From Imbricaverruca yamaguchii (Eukaryota > Arthropoda > Thecostraca > Neoverrucidae): a DNA stretch of 64,000 bases. The notes under the pieces are model-generated. The model was not told the origin of the DNA. It was given only the letters and a program-made list of their open reading frames with translations, and ran no database searches. A program made the translations under genes and the position numbers. Location of the stretch: assembly GCA_034440575.1 (NCBI GenBank), contig JAOTOL010001458.1, positions 158,501 through 222,500 of the forward strand. The letters run 5' to 3'. The number at the start of each line of letters is the position of its first letter. The first letter of the stretch is position 1. Shown here piece by piece: positions 19,704-31,954 of the stretch.

Positions 19704-21246
19704 GGCCAACAACCGGTTGCCTCGAGATTTAAAGTAAGGTCATGGTTGTTGATCTGAGTTTAGGCCAGGATTCGCTTTTTACCATATTTAGTGAGGAACA
19801 TGAGCTTGGTATTTTCACGCCGAATGTTATAATGCACGTTCAAGAAGCATTCTGTTTTCAAATATATTCCAATGGCCAATAACACCACGGCAGGTCAAGT
19901 ATCATGTACGCTACATACAATGTCACCTCATACAGAACGCTGTTGTTCCAGAATCTTGCTGTTCATTTAATTCTGATATTCCCGATATCAGAATTCAATT
20001 TCATGGTCGTCTGAGTCTTGTGACCTGTGCCATTTTGTATCTATTCATTACGCTGATATAACTTTACATTGCGTGTTTTGACGATATTTAACCTCATTTG
20101 ACACCTATGCGAACTAAGTTTGCAAGCACGTTGCACGTATGCGAAGACTGAAGCAATTGCCCTTTTCAATCAGTGCATTGTCCCAGTGTGACCAAGGTCA
20201 GTTCTCGACGTCAGAATCTGGTCAGTTTGTAAATATGTTTCGGCATCATATCAGTTCTCCCTGGAACAACATTTTGTAAAGCTCCTCCACCCAAGATAAT
20301 GTCATCAAGAGTGTCCCTTCTCTTACTAAGCAACCGTAAGAATCTTAAGTTACCACTATAAAATAATAGTAAAGTCGCAGCACACCCAGCTCGAGATGGA
20401 ACATTGATGTACACAAAATGAGAAGTGTCAGGGGCATTCAAGCTTAAATTCACTTGACCTAACCATACTTACTTCGTGACCTGACCTGACTTTAGAATTT
20501 TCAGACATCAAGCAGACACACACATTGCGCTTGAATGGTTTTGAAATTGAAAGAACCCGATGCATAATGGAAACCCGATTATGAATGGAAAGAACCCTAT
20601 ACCCGATACGATACAATGGTACAATGTACTCATGTTGTGAAATGGCCGGGAAATATGAACATATGAGTCACGTGACTCGGTTGATTTATTATGATTCTTC
20701 ATCTGGCAATGGTCGGGATTTTAAAGCTGCCCCTGTCAAATATTCGTGAAAGCTCAAAGACATGTTTCAGGTATTTCTATAAATTGTTTAATAGCTGTTA
20801 TTTGATCAATTATACGCATATTGCCAAAATGAAACTCAGCTATCGAATACGCCAGGCGAAAATGACACCAGGGAGACAAAATATTTGCTCATGTTTAACA
20901 AAATGCATGCACACCCCCAGACTGTGGAAGAATAGCAAGGACGGAAAGTATTTGATATTTGTAAATGCGAAGCGAGATACAATTACTTAATACTTCGCAG
21001 GTCATGTTGATGGTTTGCTTCAATGTTTCACTTCGAAACATCGACATGTCAAATTCAAAGATGTAAATCAAAAGTAATCGAATTTCTACTGATAACTTCA
21101 CCATTTCAAAACAGCAGGAAAAGCAATATATGGTAGATACGACTTTGAGGTATATAGCTATCAAAATTGAAGACATGGATTCAAATGAAAAACGAAGAAA
21201 TAATGAGCTATGGCTGAAAACGCACCGCGGAGTTGACACCATGCGC
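19704..21246. other. Non-coding stretch
   Basis: I see no credible gene, tRNA or element. The composition is AT-richer than the flanking array. Confidence 0.5.
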
Positions 21247-22580
21247 GAGCGGCCTGGTCCCGACCCACTGTGAGGGGGCGGCCTGGTCCCGACCCACAGT
21301 GAGGGGGCGGCCTGGTCCCGACCCACAGTGAGGGGGCGGCCTGGTCCCGACCCACTGTGAGGGGCGGCCTGGTCCCGACCCACAGTGAGGGGCGGTGTGG
21401 TCCCGACCCACAGTGAGGGGTGGGGGGCGGCCTGGTCCCGACCCACAGTGAGGGGGGCCTGGGTCCCGACCCACTGTGAGGGGCGGCGTGGTCCCGACCC
21501 ACAGTGAGGGGGCGGTCTGGTCCCGACCCACAGTGAGGGGGGCGTGGTCCCGATGAGGGGCGGCTGGTCCCCAGTGGTCCCGACCCACAGTGAGGGGCGG
21601 TGTGGTCCCGACCCACAGTGAGGGGCGAGTGTGGTCCCGACCCACAGTGAGGGGGCGGCCTGGTCCCGACCCACAGTGAGGGGCGGCCTGGTCCCGACCC
21701 ACAGTGAGGGGCGGCCTGGTCCCGACCCACTGTGAGGGGCGGCCTGGTTCCGACCCACAGTGAGGGGTGGTGTGGTCCCGACCCACAGTGAGGGGCGGTG
21801 TGGTCCCGACCCACAGTGAGGGGCGGTGTGGTCCCGACCCACAGTGAGGGGCGGTGTGGTCCCGACCCACAGTGAGGGGGCGGCCTGGTCCCGACACACA
21901 GTGAGGAGGCGGTCTGGTCCCGACCCACAGTGAGGGGCGGTTGGTCCCGACCCACAGTGAGGGGCGGTCTGGTCCCGACCCACAGTGAGGGGCGGTGTGG
22001 TCCCGACACACAGTGAGGGGCGGCCTGGTCCCGACACACAGTGAGGGGCGGCCTGGTCCCGACCCACAGTGAGGGGCGGTCTGGTCCCGACACACAGTGA
22101 GGGGGCGGTGTGGTCCCGACCCACAGTGAGGGGTGGTGTGGTCCCGACCCACATTGAGGGGACGGTGTGGTCCCGACCCACAGTGAGGGGCGGCCTGGTC
22201 CCGACCCACAGTGAGGGGCGGCCTGGTCCCGACCCACAGTGAGGGGTGGTGTGGTCCCGACCCATAGTGAGGGGGCGGTGTGGTCCCGACCCACAGTGAG
22301 GGGCGGTGTGGTCCCGACCCACAGTGAGGGGTGGTGTGGTCCCGACTCACAGTGAGGGGTGGCCTGGTCCCGACCCATAGTGAGGGGCGGTTTGGTCCCG
22401 ACCCACAGTGAGGGCGCGGCCTGGTCCCGACCCACAGTGAGGGGGCGGCCTGGTCCCGACCCACAGTGAGGGGGCGGTGTGGTCCCGACCCACAGTGAGG
22501 GGCGGTCTGGTCCCGACACACAGTGAGGGGGCGGTGTGGTCCCGACCCACAGTGAGGGGCGGTGTGGTCCCGACCCACAG
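21247..22580. repeat. 28/29-bp satellite array
   Basis: About 47 copies of GGGGCGGCCTGGTCCCGACC plus CACAGTGA, 28 or 29 bp by one G. Variants alternate CCTGG/TGTGG/TCTGG and CACAGTGA/CACTGTGA. Runs of four or five G recur every unit. All three minus-strand frames are open for over 1.4 kb because the unit has no stop in any phase; these are not evidence of genes. Confidence 0.95.
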
Positions 22581-22654
22581 CCAGTAGCACGCACTTCACA
22601 CTAAAAGAGAACAATTTCTGATACTCTCTCAGATCGTACGCCATAGCGACATCA

Positions 22655-22742
22655 AACGCCGCTATCGAACGCCGCTATCGAACGCCGCTATCGAACGCCG
22701 CTATCGAACGCCGCTATCGAATGCCGCTATCGAACGCCGCTT
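22655..22742. repeat. 13-bp tandem repeat
   Basis: Seven copies of GCCGCTATCGAAC, with one AATGCC variant. Confidence 0.95.
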
Positions 22743-22903
22743 GCATATCGGCACAACCAAAGGAAGTGAAGTAGAAAGGCAGTCGGCTCCAGCAAACAGG
22801 CTGCCTGTTTGATGCATTGCCTTGCTGCGACTCCACCCGCTGTACCTGCCCGGGCACTTGGCTGGGAGGGCGTTCCGAGCTGCTGACTACGAGGTGATTA
22901 CAA

Positions 22904-23499
22904 TTTTTTTTTCCAGGCAGTAAATCTACAAAGAAAATAACTTCCAGGACAAAAACCTACAAACCTTCAATATCCTCCTAACAATAATACCCCTATTGTT
23001 TGTTAAATAAAAAAAAATTGGAACCCCCCAATACCCCCCCCCAGTCCCTTTCCCCCCCTTCTTTAGGAAAAAAGAAAAAGAAAAAAAAAAATATTGAAAA
23101 ACTACTTTGGGAGAGACAAAAAAAAAAATAACCAAATCCCCCCCCCCCCCCCACCCCCCCCCCCCCCCCCAAAAAACAAAACCCACCAAGGCCCGCCCCA
23201 ACCCACAAAAAAACCCCGGGAAACGCCCACCAACAACGCAGGCGACCACCCCCCACCCCCCCCAAAAAAACCCCAAACCCCCAGGGAAAGAAGACCCCCG
23301 CGCAACCCCCCAACGCGAAAACAACAAAAAAAACCCGCCAAAACCCCCGGGCAAAAAAAAAGGGAAAGGTGAAAGGGAAATTAAAATAAAAAATAATAAT
23401 AAAAAAAAAAAAAAAACAAAAAAGTGAAAGAAAAGCAAAAAAACAAACACCCCCCCAAAAAAAAAACGAAAAAAACAACCGAAAATTGACGACCCTACG

Positions 23500-23537
<38 letters not shown>

Positions 23538-23560
23538 AATTTTCTGCCTGGAAAATCCGT
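22904..23560. repeat. A/C homopolymer-rich tract bounded by a 12-bp inverted repeat
   Basis: TTTTCCAGGCAG (22909-22920) and CTGCCTGGAAAA (23544-23555) are perfect inverted repeats. Between them the plus strand is almost only A and C in long runs, nearly free of T from about 23100 to 23500. No coding sense is visible in either strand; frames there encode only Pro/Lys or Phe/Gly runs. The tract may be a low-quality assembly segment. Confidence 0.8.
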
Positions 23561-24063
23561 GCAATGTGTAAGGCTACCAGCCTACCACTACGATGCTACC
23601 AGGCTACCACTACGAGACTGCAAGGTTACCGCTATGAGGCTACCAAGCTACCAACATCCCTTGGTCGACCGTCTACAGCGGCTACTTTCAGGCCCGCATT
23701 ACTTTTGAACGTGGTCAACTGGCCATTACAGCACTTCTAGCTTACTATGCCATATGTTTCTGATCTGGCACTTGCCCTTTTCAACCTAGACGTCGATCAG
23801 CCAATTCAGTTTTACACTATATGCAGAACGGGTTACCACAGTGGAGCTGGTTATAGCTGTGTATAACCCGTTTGACATATCGTCATCATTAATGGCGCTT
23901 GCACTGAATTGCGTGCACATTTATCATATTCTCTTTTTGCGGACGACCATGCAATTTAGTTTTTATGATACAAATTATAAAGGTGACCTCAGACCGCATT
24001 TGGCCGGGTATACGAGTGGTCCATGAAATATGGTTTCAGTTTTTTGGCCTGAAAATCTGCTAT
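23561..24063. other. Stretch with short imperfect CTACCA repeats
   Basis: AGGCTACCACTACGA-like words repeat imperfectly at about 23570-23660. Nothing else was seen. Confidence 0.4.
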
Positions 24064-24870
24064 AAAAAAATCCACAAATCATAGTGTGGGCCGGTCGGAC
24101 GGGTAGGGCCGGGGGCTCTGGGGCTACCACGAGTGGTGGGAGGAGTGGTGGGAAGACTTCCACTCCCACCACTCCTCTGGGGGCGGAGTGGTGGGAAGAC
24201 GTGAGGTTGGTGGATAGGACACTGGCCGGTTAAAGGCAGGTACATAAATGATACGACCAGGTCCTGTGAAGGACGGGGCACCGGTAAGGGATGAGGGATA
24301 CCGGTGAGGGAGGGAATGGAGACCGGGGCTGGATCTGGGGGGGGAGGATGCTACGAGGTCGGATCTGGGGCGGGGTGGATGTGGGAGGAGGCAGTGCCCG
24401 AGGTGAGGTGGCCTGCGAACGAGTGGCGGCAATGAAGTCGAAGATCGTTGGAACCTTGAGAAGGGAGATGTGCCGGGCTCCGGGAGCCGGCTGCTGGTGG
24501 GATGGCAGGGTGGGTGGCAGCTGGAGCTGGACGGGGTGCGGGAGCGGGTGCGGGTGCGGGTGAGGGTGGCGAGGAGGGTGCAGCTGTGTAGCTGCGCCCG
24601 ACGGTTGGTGCGATGTGGGAGGGTGCGGTTTAGGAGATAGAGATGGCAGTGGTGGTGGAGAGGGCACTGGCCAGTTGGATGCATGTTAGAGAAATGATAG
24701 AGGGTGTGGTTTTGGACATGAAAATGGCAGTGTTGGCGAAGATGGTGTCGTGTGGGTGCTGCCGTGCTGTGGTGTGTGACATGATGTGAGCTGCCGAATA
24801 CCGGCACACGTCCCTCTCGAATGCCTAATTGTGGCGGTCGGGGTCGGTGGCGGGATACCGCCCATCACAG
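24064..24870. repeat. GC-rich low-complexity region
   Basis: The plus strand is G-rich and irregularly repetitive: a GTGGTGGGA inverted pair near 24130-24180 and GCGGGTGCGGGTGCGGGTG at about 24545. The minus strand has a 227-codon Pro/His/Ser-rich frame (24807-24124) without any domain, best read as a by-product of composition. Confidence 0.5.
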
Positions 24871-25237
24871 GCTGAGCATCTCATTTCGGAAGCCGATACA
24901 TTGGCATGGTTCTCTGATATATCACCTTTAGTTGGGGAGTATTGTCGCGGTTAGACACCGTTAGTGTGGATGTTTTGCATCAAACACCAACCGAGTGGAA
25001 TGAAGAGCTTCCACGAATACAAGTAGCGGTTACAATCGCTGGATGTCGGTGATTGGTTGACAATTCTTCCCATCACTATCAAAAAGCAATTAGTCTTCTG
25101 TGGTACCAATCGAGACCCGGTCGGAGACCAGGACCGAGATGAAATGCTGAATATGGCAACTACACAAAGCTGGCAGCATAGGGTGATACAGTGCTAAGTG
25201 TGGGTAATTTCTGATAAAATGAATGATTTGAGCAGAT

Positions 25238-26195
25238 TGGCACGGCCCCTGTAGGGGGGGGTGAAATCCGCCCACCCCGACAGTTTTTCGTACATAACTC
25301 CAGATCTTACCGGTCGATTTCGCCATTTTTGCGCACCTGCTAAGAAAAGACCGGCTCGTTGCTTAAAGCATGAAAACGGAAATCGGCCGAATATGTTTCG
25401 AACTAGGGGCCGTTAAAGTCAAAATATTTCGTGGCGCCAGATCACACAAATCGGCGCTTATGCATTTCCCAAATGTTGGGAAAAGGGAAGTATTCTTGGC
25501 AACACTAGCGACTTGTTTGATGTATATTGTTATGCTATACATTTTTTTCAACGTCATGTTATGTCACCGAGGTCAAGTGAGGTCAAGTTCATGGCAGGTT
25601 AATGGAACCAAACTTTGTCAACTGGAATGTTGTCATAAATGCAAATGACTGGCATGCGATTGATGTCACTTTGCCTGTCATTCCCTACACATCGTGAAAA
25701 CTACTGTTTGTCATTGTGTGCCTTTACTTCTATACTTCGCTTCTATACTTCCTTCATATACTTCACTGCTTTCTTAGCGAAGCCGATTGCACCGAGCCGC
25801 CCGACGGAGTAGCCGAGCGGGCGGCCCCAGTTCGGGTAGCTGGATCAGGTAATGACCTGGTAAAGTGCTGCTATATAGGTGAGCTGATAAAGTGCTGCTA
25901 TATAGGTGAGCTGATAAAGTGCTGCTATATAGTTGACCTGAGGTAAAATTCCGGGTCTAACATCGGTATTGCATCATTCGTAATGTCCAAAACATCATTG
26001 ATGCCCATTTCGGAGCATTTAAACACAATCACAAAGATCCATAACAGTGACAAGCCAAGCCACGCCAAACAAGAAAATGTTAACATATGTGACCACATTT
26101 AACCTTGAAGAAATTGACCTAAGGACAAGAAATTTGCACACAATAGAGTTCATTGCCACACACATCCATCGTGTGAATTTCTACGACATTTTCAA
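25238..26195 (+). mobile_element. Family Q MITE copy 1
   Basis: About 950 bp is homologous to 49860-50865: GTGAAATCCGCCCACCCC near the start, TTGGCAACACTAGCGACTTG, GGTTAATGGAACCAAACTTT, and a GC-rich hairpin region CCGCCCGACGG near 25800. The 3' end is lost near 26195. Inside, a 26-bp block containing GTGCTGCTATATAGGTGAGC is tandemly triplicated (25861-25932), absent from other copies. Confidence 0.75.
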
Positions 26196-26271
26196 ATGAT
26201 TAGTTCTGGAAGACATTTCAACCTGCAAAATAGCAGCCATGTCAAATTAGATGAATGTTTCGATGTACCAA

Positions 26272-26340
26272 TACCAATTTCTATTTCGATGAACTCAGTA
26301 CCAATTTCTATTTCGATGAACTCAGTACCAATTTCTATTG
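26272..26340. repeat. 27-bp tandem repeat
   Basis: Two full and one partial copies of a 27-bp unit, ACCAATTTCTATTTCGATGA followed by ACTCAGT. Confidence 0.9.
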
Positions 26341-26405
26341 AATACTAGCATCGCCTCTTTTCGGTTCGGTACCGTACCGGAGCGATCTTTGCATTGTACT
26401 CATCT

Positions 26406-27211
26406 TTAACCCGTTCAGTCACAGGGGGGTCTTCAACCGCCCCCCGTCAGGTTTTTCGCGGATAGCGGATAGCGGAATCAATTGGACATGCTGATTCAAA
26501 ATGTTTAGGTCAGGTCATCTTGGATCAACGAGTTAGTCAAGGTCAAGTGAGGTCACCTCCTAAAACGTTCAACCAGTCGTCACGCTTTAACGGATACAGA
26601 TATTTTAATGACACTTTCAGCGTTTGCTTATCTTTACGGATGCAACAAAACTTACGAGTGGGATTTTTCACTTTTTTCGTTTTTCACTACATATAAATTT
26701 TGCGTAATTGCCATATTGCAGTTCAAACACAGGATTCTGGCTAAAGTAGACATTTTTTATAAGGGAAAGTTGACTTCCAACAACATTTTTCGGTCTGCTC
26801 TACCATTGGAGAAGGAAAATTAAAGAAAACTTGAAAACTCAAAATTACGAAATTAAAAAAAAAAAAAATTATTTTTATTTTTGGGGGGCCAAAAAAATAT
26901 AGCCCTGGTCGATTTCCTGTCCTTTTCTCATTCCAAATAAATTTTCATTTCTTTCATATATCCCCCAAAGTTGACTCCCAGAGTAAAAAACATAATGCAA
27001 GTCGTGAAAAGTGGTAAAAGTCTAGCCCCCTGGTGACGTCACTTTTGGGGATTTTTGGGGCTAGACCCGGATCCTACTCGTCGAGTGCTTTCCGGTGACA
27101 CCTCTTTCGTTCTCGTGTGATGCTTAGTTTGGATTTTAGAAGGGGGTCTTCAACCGCCCCCCCCCCCGAGACTGGGTGGGAGGATTTGACAGGAAAGACG
27201 GCGCGGGTTAA
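26406..27211 (+). mobile_element. Family P MITE copy C, TTAA-flanked
   Basis: TTAA at 26406-26409 and 27208-27211 bound a 798-bp copy with CCCGTTCAGTC at the left and GGCGCGGG at the right end. Orientation is the same as copy A. Confidence 0.82.
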
Positions 27212-28438
27212 TGTGTCCTAGCTGGAAGGATGCTTGATTGACTGGATTGGTAATCATTCTGCTTCATAGCAAGCAACATTTCGAGAGTAAAGTGTGTGTG
27301 AATAAAATTCCAAACATGTGGACTCATTATGGAGTTTAAGAAATATAAATCCAACTGCAAAACGTTCAGCCGAGAGCATCCACATGAACAGCATCCCATG
27401 TCAAAATTCGAAGCTGATGAGATTGATAGCTAGTTTGTTCTGGGTTTACCAGTTTCGCTGATTAAAAATGTCCGTTCTGTTGATGGCCGTCCCTTCCCCA
27501 GCCGTCGCATGCCCATTCAAAATATTACAGATGCAGCATGAAAATGTCCTATCTCCAGTTATTCATGCTATGGTTATGACGGTGATTGCCCACTCTCAGG
27601 GTTGGAGGACACCGCTGATGTTGCCAAAGCACACCCTAAAGTTGGTGTCAATCCCAACAAACTCCCAGAACGTGAACCATGTATGCACACGCTGTAAGGG
27701 AAAGCAATCACGTAATGCATTGCACAATCCAGGTTATATTTGCATAGTAATTAAATCCTTTCTCTTTGCTGACTAGTCACCACGGATCAATGATTCGGTC
27801 GTCGGTTCTCTGATGCAGTAAGGTAAATAAGTGCATTACCAGATACACACTGGCAGTAAGTCAAGGCTGTGAAAACGGGCTGTATCCACGCGGGCCTTTA
27901 GTAAGAAACCGTGTCGCGGAATTGCACGAACGTGTTAGCCGGCATTTGTAACTCATATTATAGGACTTAGCTCAGTTACCGAGAAAATGATGGCGGCACA
28001 ATGCTGCAAGCACATTAGGGTGCAGTCCAAGGCAGAGGAAGTGGCGGAATCATTTGCCCCATGGAAGGCTAACTGCCAAGTTTCATGCGTGCAGAGAGTT
28101 GTATGGGTATTGTATTATGTTGGTGTGCGAATGTTGTTGCGCATCTGCTCCCACTACTGACCTCAAATCTATCCTTTCTTTGTAAATATCTGCGACCCAG
28201 ACTGTCCGTAATAGCCGCTGCACGTGGAGGGCATGTATTGTTAAATAAATAAATAAATAAATAAAATGCGGCAAGTAGCGGCAGAGCCCAAAATAGCATG
28301 GTGGCACGAGACATCGATTTGTTGGCACAATGCACCATCGCGACCGGCAGTGGTGGCTGAGGTGGGAGGTAGTGGTGGGCTGTGTAGTGCGGATGGATGT
28401 TGCCGGCTCAGTACTCACGCCCCGCCAAACTGTGATGC
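27212..28438. other. Non-coding stretch ending in a possible LINE 3' tail
   Basis: No gene is recognised. At 28240-28264 an (AAAT)n tail follows TGTATTGTTAAAT, a form usual for the 3' end of a plus-strand LINE; a remnant of perhaps 150 bp may precede it. An open frame at 27468-27776 shows no domain. Confidence 0.35.
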
Positions 28439-29020
28439 GAGAGAGTGAACTGTGCATCCCTTCACTTCTCGCTGACTGACAACACTGAGGAAGGCTGGAG
28501 CGGGGGCTGAGCGAGAGAGTGAACTGTACATCCCTTCACTTCTCGCTGACTGACAACGCTGAGGAAGGCTCGAGAGGGGCTGATACGAGAGAGTGAACTG
28601 TACATCCCTTCACTTCTCGCTGACTGACAACGCTGACGAAGGCTAGAGCGGGGGCTGAGCGAGAGAGTGGACTGCACATCCCTTCACTTCTCGCTGACTG
28701 ACAACGCTGAGGAAGGCTCGAGAGGGGCTGATACGAGAGAGTGAACTGTACATCCCCTCACTTCTCGCTGACTGACAACGCTGACGAAGGCTGGAGCGGG
28801 GGCTGAGCGAGAGAGTGAACTGCACATCCCCTCACTTCTCGCTGACTGACAACGCTGACGAAGGCTGGAGCGGGGGCTGAGCGAGAGAGTGAACTGCACA
28901 TCCCCTCACTTCTCGCTGACTGACAACGCTGACGAAGGCTGGAGCGGGGGCTGAGCGAGAGAGTGAACAGCACATCCCTTCACTTCTCGCTGACTGATAG
29001 CGCTGAGGAAGGCTGGAACG
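28439..29020. repeat. 74-bp tandem repeat
   Basis: About eight copies of a 74-bp unit starting GAGAGAGTGAACTG and containing CACTTCTCGCTGACTGACAA. Two subtypes alternate irregularly (GGCTCGAGAGGGGCTGATAC and GGCTGGAGCGGGGGCTGAGC). Confidence 0.93.
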
Positions 29021-29077
29021 GGGGGGGAGGTGCTTGAACGCTACAACCTGGCATCAATAACTGGTTGCTTAAATTGC

Positions 29078-29952
29078 TTAACCCGCGCCGTCTTTCCTGT
29101 CAAATCCTCCCACCCAGTCTCGGGGGGGGGGGAGCGGTTGAAAACCCCAAAATCCAAACTATGCATCGCACGAAAACGAAACAGGTGTCATCGGAAAGCG
29201 TTCGACGAGTAGGGTCCGGGTCCACCACCCAAAAAAAAATCCACAAAAGTGCCGTCACCAGGGGGGGGAGGGGGCTAGATTATCACGACTTTCCACGACT
29301 TACATTATGTTTTTTACTCTGGGGAGTTCATTTTGGGGATATATGAAGAAGAAAAATGTATTTGGAATGAGGAATGGACAGCGAAATCGACCAGGGATAT
29401 ATTTTTTTGGCCCCCAAAAATCATTTTGATATTTTTTTGAAATTTCAAAAAATTGAGTTTTCAAGTTTTCTTTAATTTCCTTTTCCAATGGGTAGAGCAG
29501 ACCGAGAAACGTTGTTGGAAATCAACTTACCCTAATAAAAAAATGCTTACTTTAGCCAGAATCCTGTGTTTGAACTGCAATATGGCAAATACGCAACATT
29601 TTTATGTTGTCAAAAACGAAAAAAATAAAACTTCCACTCGTACGTTTTGTTTCATCCACAAAGATAAGTAAACGCTGAAAGTTTCATTAAAATATCTGTA
29701 TCCGTTAAAGCGCGACGACTGGTTGAACTTTTTTGGAGGTGACCTCACTTGACCTTTACTAACTCGTTGACCCTAGATGACCTGACCTAAAAAAATTTAT
29801 TCAGCATGTCAAATTGATGTGGAAAAAGGTATGCTAAATTTGGGCGCGCTGCCGCACGCAGTTCGTCCGCTATCCGCGAAAAACCTCAGGGGGTTTCTCC
29901 TGTTAATCCTGAGCGGTTGATGACCCCCCCCCCCCGAGACGGGACAGGTTAA
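29078..29952 (-). mobile_element. Family P MITE copy D, TTAA-flanked
   Basis: Inverted copy with TTAA at 29078-29081 and 29949-29952, starting CCCGCGCCGTC and ending GGGACAGG. It is about 870 bp long, with G/C-run length variation at both ends. Confidence 0.82.
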
Positions 29953-30073
29953 TATTTGAACAATCGGTATTTACATGTGAGTCGCTGACGCGAGTTATGG
30001 AAGGTAGTATTTTATACAAATAGTTCGCGAATATATACTTGCCATAACATACGCCCTAGAATGCCTCTGAAAT

Positions 30074-30915
30074 TTACGCGTTCTGGAGGGGGCGATTACG
30101 CCCTCCCTAGGATCTCAGCTCCTACCAAAACTGGAGTAACTAAATTCGTAGGGTGGTTGGGTACAGTAGTAAACGCTAATGGATGCAAATTCCATGACGT
30201 TAGGTCATTATGTTCAAGATCAAATGAGGTCAAACATGTTAAAATGTTCTTGCTTTGCGTGACTTGGCTTGCCATTGTTGCATATCGCTGTGGTTGTGTT
30301 TAAATGCCTCAGAATGGGCATCAATGATGCTTTGAACATTACTAATGATGCAATACAGCCCCCGACCGGTCCGTCGGGCAGGTCGGGGGAATTAGCTTCG
30401 CAAAGATAGGATTGAAGTGCATGAATAATGTATGGAAACGCTTAGGTACACAATGGTGCATGTAACATGCAAAGTGACATCAATCGCATGACAGTCATTT
30501 ACATTTGTGACACGATTTCGGTTGACCAGGTTTGGTTCCATTAACCTGTCATGGACTTGCCATGACTTGACCTCCGTGTCCTAACCTGACTTTGAAACTA
30601 TTTAGCATTGCCATATACACACCAAACAAGCCGCTAGTGTTGCCAAGAACACTTCCATTTTGCCAATATATGTACGGGAGCGCACCAGCGCCGATTTCTG
30701 CGGTCCGGCACTACGATTAAAAAAACATTTAACAGCCCTTAACTCGAAATATTTTCGGCAGACTTCAGTTTTTCTTACTTTAAGCAACGCACCAGTCATT
30801 TATAAGCAGATTCACAAACAATGGCGTATATCTACCGGTAAAATCTGGAGCTATGTACGAAAAACCGGAGGGGTGGCCGGATTCCCCGCCTCCCCCCGCC
30901 TCCAGGGCGCGTGTA
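30074..30915 (-). mobile_element. Family Q MITE copy 2 (inverted)
   Basis: Inverted copy of 49860-50865. The ends TTTACGCGTTCTGGA (left) and TCCAGGGCGCGTGTAAA (right) form the terminal inverted repeat. A GC hairpin, CCCCCGACC facing GGTCGGGGG with a 13-base loop, lies at about 30360-30395. There is no coding capacity. Confidence 0.78.
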
Positions 30916-31520
30916 AATTGTTGAGCCTCAAGCGGCCAATTGTTCATGCTGCTAGATTATCGTCTCGTGCTTGCTGTAAGACTGTAAGGCATGATGATAC
31001 ATAATATGGTCTTTTAAAATGTCCGTTTTTACAATGATTGGGAAGTTCAATGAAGAGTATCACATTTCCTGTACCATACATAGCCACACATACAAAAAGT
31101 GGCATACAACCCAATGAGTAAGAGTATATATCCGAACGCGCGAAAATTACACGAAAGCACTAACATGAATGTAAAAAGATAACACAAAGCAAATTTACTT
31201 TGACAATATACTCTAATCGCTCACCTCACCAAACATCATGAGGAATAGGCACTATTTAGCATAGGTCTAAACTCGCAAATGCGCATCTTCTCGGTGATTT
31301 TGCGCTCAGGATGGTTTTTGCGTGCTTAAGATGATCTCTAAGGCGAGATCTATTGCGGCAGAAGTTGTGCCGCTCCTGCTGTGGGCTTCTCTAAAATGAT
31401 CCCACGCCGATGTGTCAAAAGTCCTACCCTATTGTTCTGCTTCGCGTAGGTCCTAATTGAAGCGTAGGCAAACAGGGCGAGCGGTCTCGCCGCTGTAGTC
31501 GACCTGTTGGCAGCCGTCGG
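30916..31520. other. Non-coding stretch
   Basis: No gene or repeat was recognised. It is AT-rich until about 31270. Confidence 0.5.
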
Positions 31521-31528
31521 TATAAATA
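31521..31528 (+). promoter_or_regulatory. Possible TATA box
   Basis: TATAAATA lies 36 bases before the ATG at 31557, at the spacing of a core promoter. It is a single weak clue: no initiator or expression evidence. Confidence 0.25.
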
Positions 31529-31556
31529 TTGCACATGATCCGGCACATCAGCCAGC

Positions 31557-31700
31557 ATGGATGACACTTGCCAGCTACTCCGGCTGAACACGCAGAACGC
31601 CGCTGGGTTCCAGCTGGGCCCGGCGGAACCCAGCGACGTATCTGACCTAACTAGTGCACTTTCGATGCGGTGCTCGCTCAGGCGACCAGGCGACGCTTAA
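31557..31700 (+). CDS. Very small ORF downstream of a TATA box, unrecognised
   Basis: 47 codons begin MDDTCQLLRLNTQNAAGF and end at TAA (31698-31700). An 11-bp perfect inverted repeat (CGCTGGGTTCC at 31601-31611 with GGAACCCAGCG at 31625-31635) lies inside. It could equally be a first exon or chance. No family is recognised. Confidence 0.15.
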   Translation: MDDTCQLLRLNTQNAAGFQLGPAEPSDVSDLTSALSMRCSLRRPGDA

Positions 31701-31954
31701 GTTTAAAGGTCCGATGTCTGAGTTGGTCTTTGCTGTGAACTTCTCGTCGACGCACGACAGAGTAAAAAAATCATCTGTATCTTGAGGTGATCAAGTTGAG
31801 CTCTTCGGTAAGACTGTCGACATTTTTTGTTGACCTCGTGGTGACCTCGTGGTGGCAGCCCCGTCTGACGGCAGGCGTGACCTCGTGAACGTTCGAATCA
31901 AACAGCACATGTTCGTTGGCCATCAGATGTGCTCCAGAGTGATGAAGTATGATG

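Noticed and set aside
20895..22644. Three overlapping frames of about 475 codons on the minus strand
   Set aside because: They are the same stop-free 28/29-bp repeat read in three phases; no domain and no codon bias.
24124..24807. A 227-codon Pro/His/Ser-rich minus-strand ORF
   Set aside because: Follows from the G-rich composition of the plus strand; no domain, no signal, overlapping open frames.
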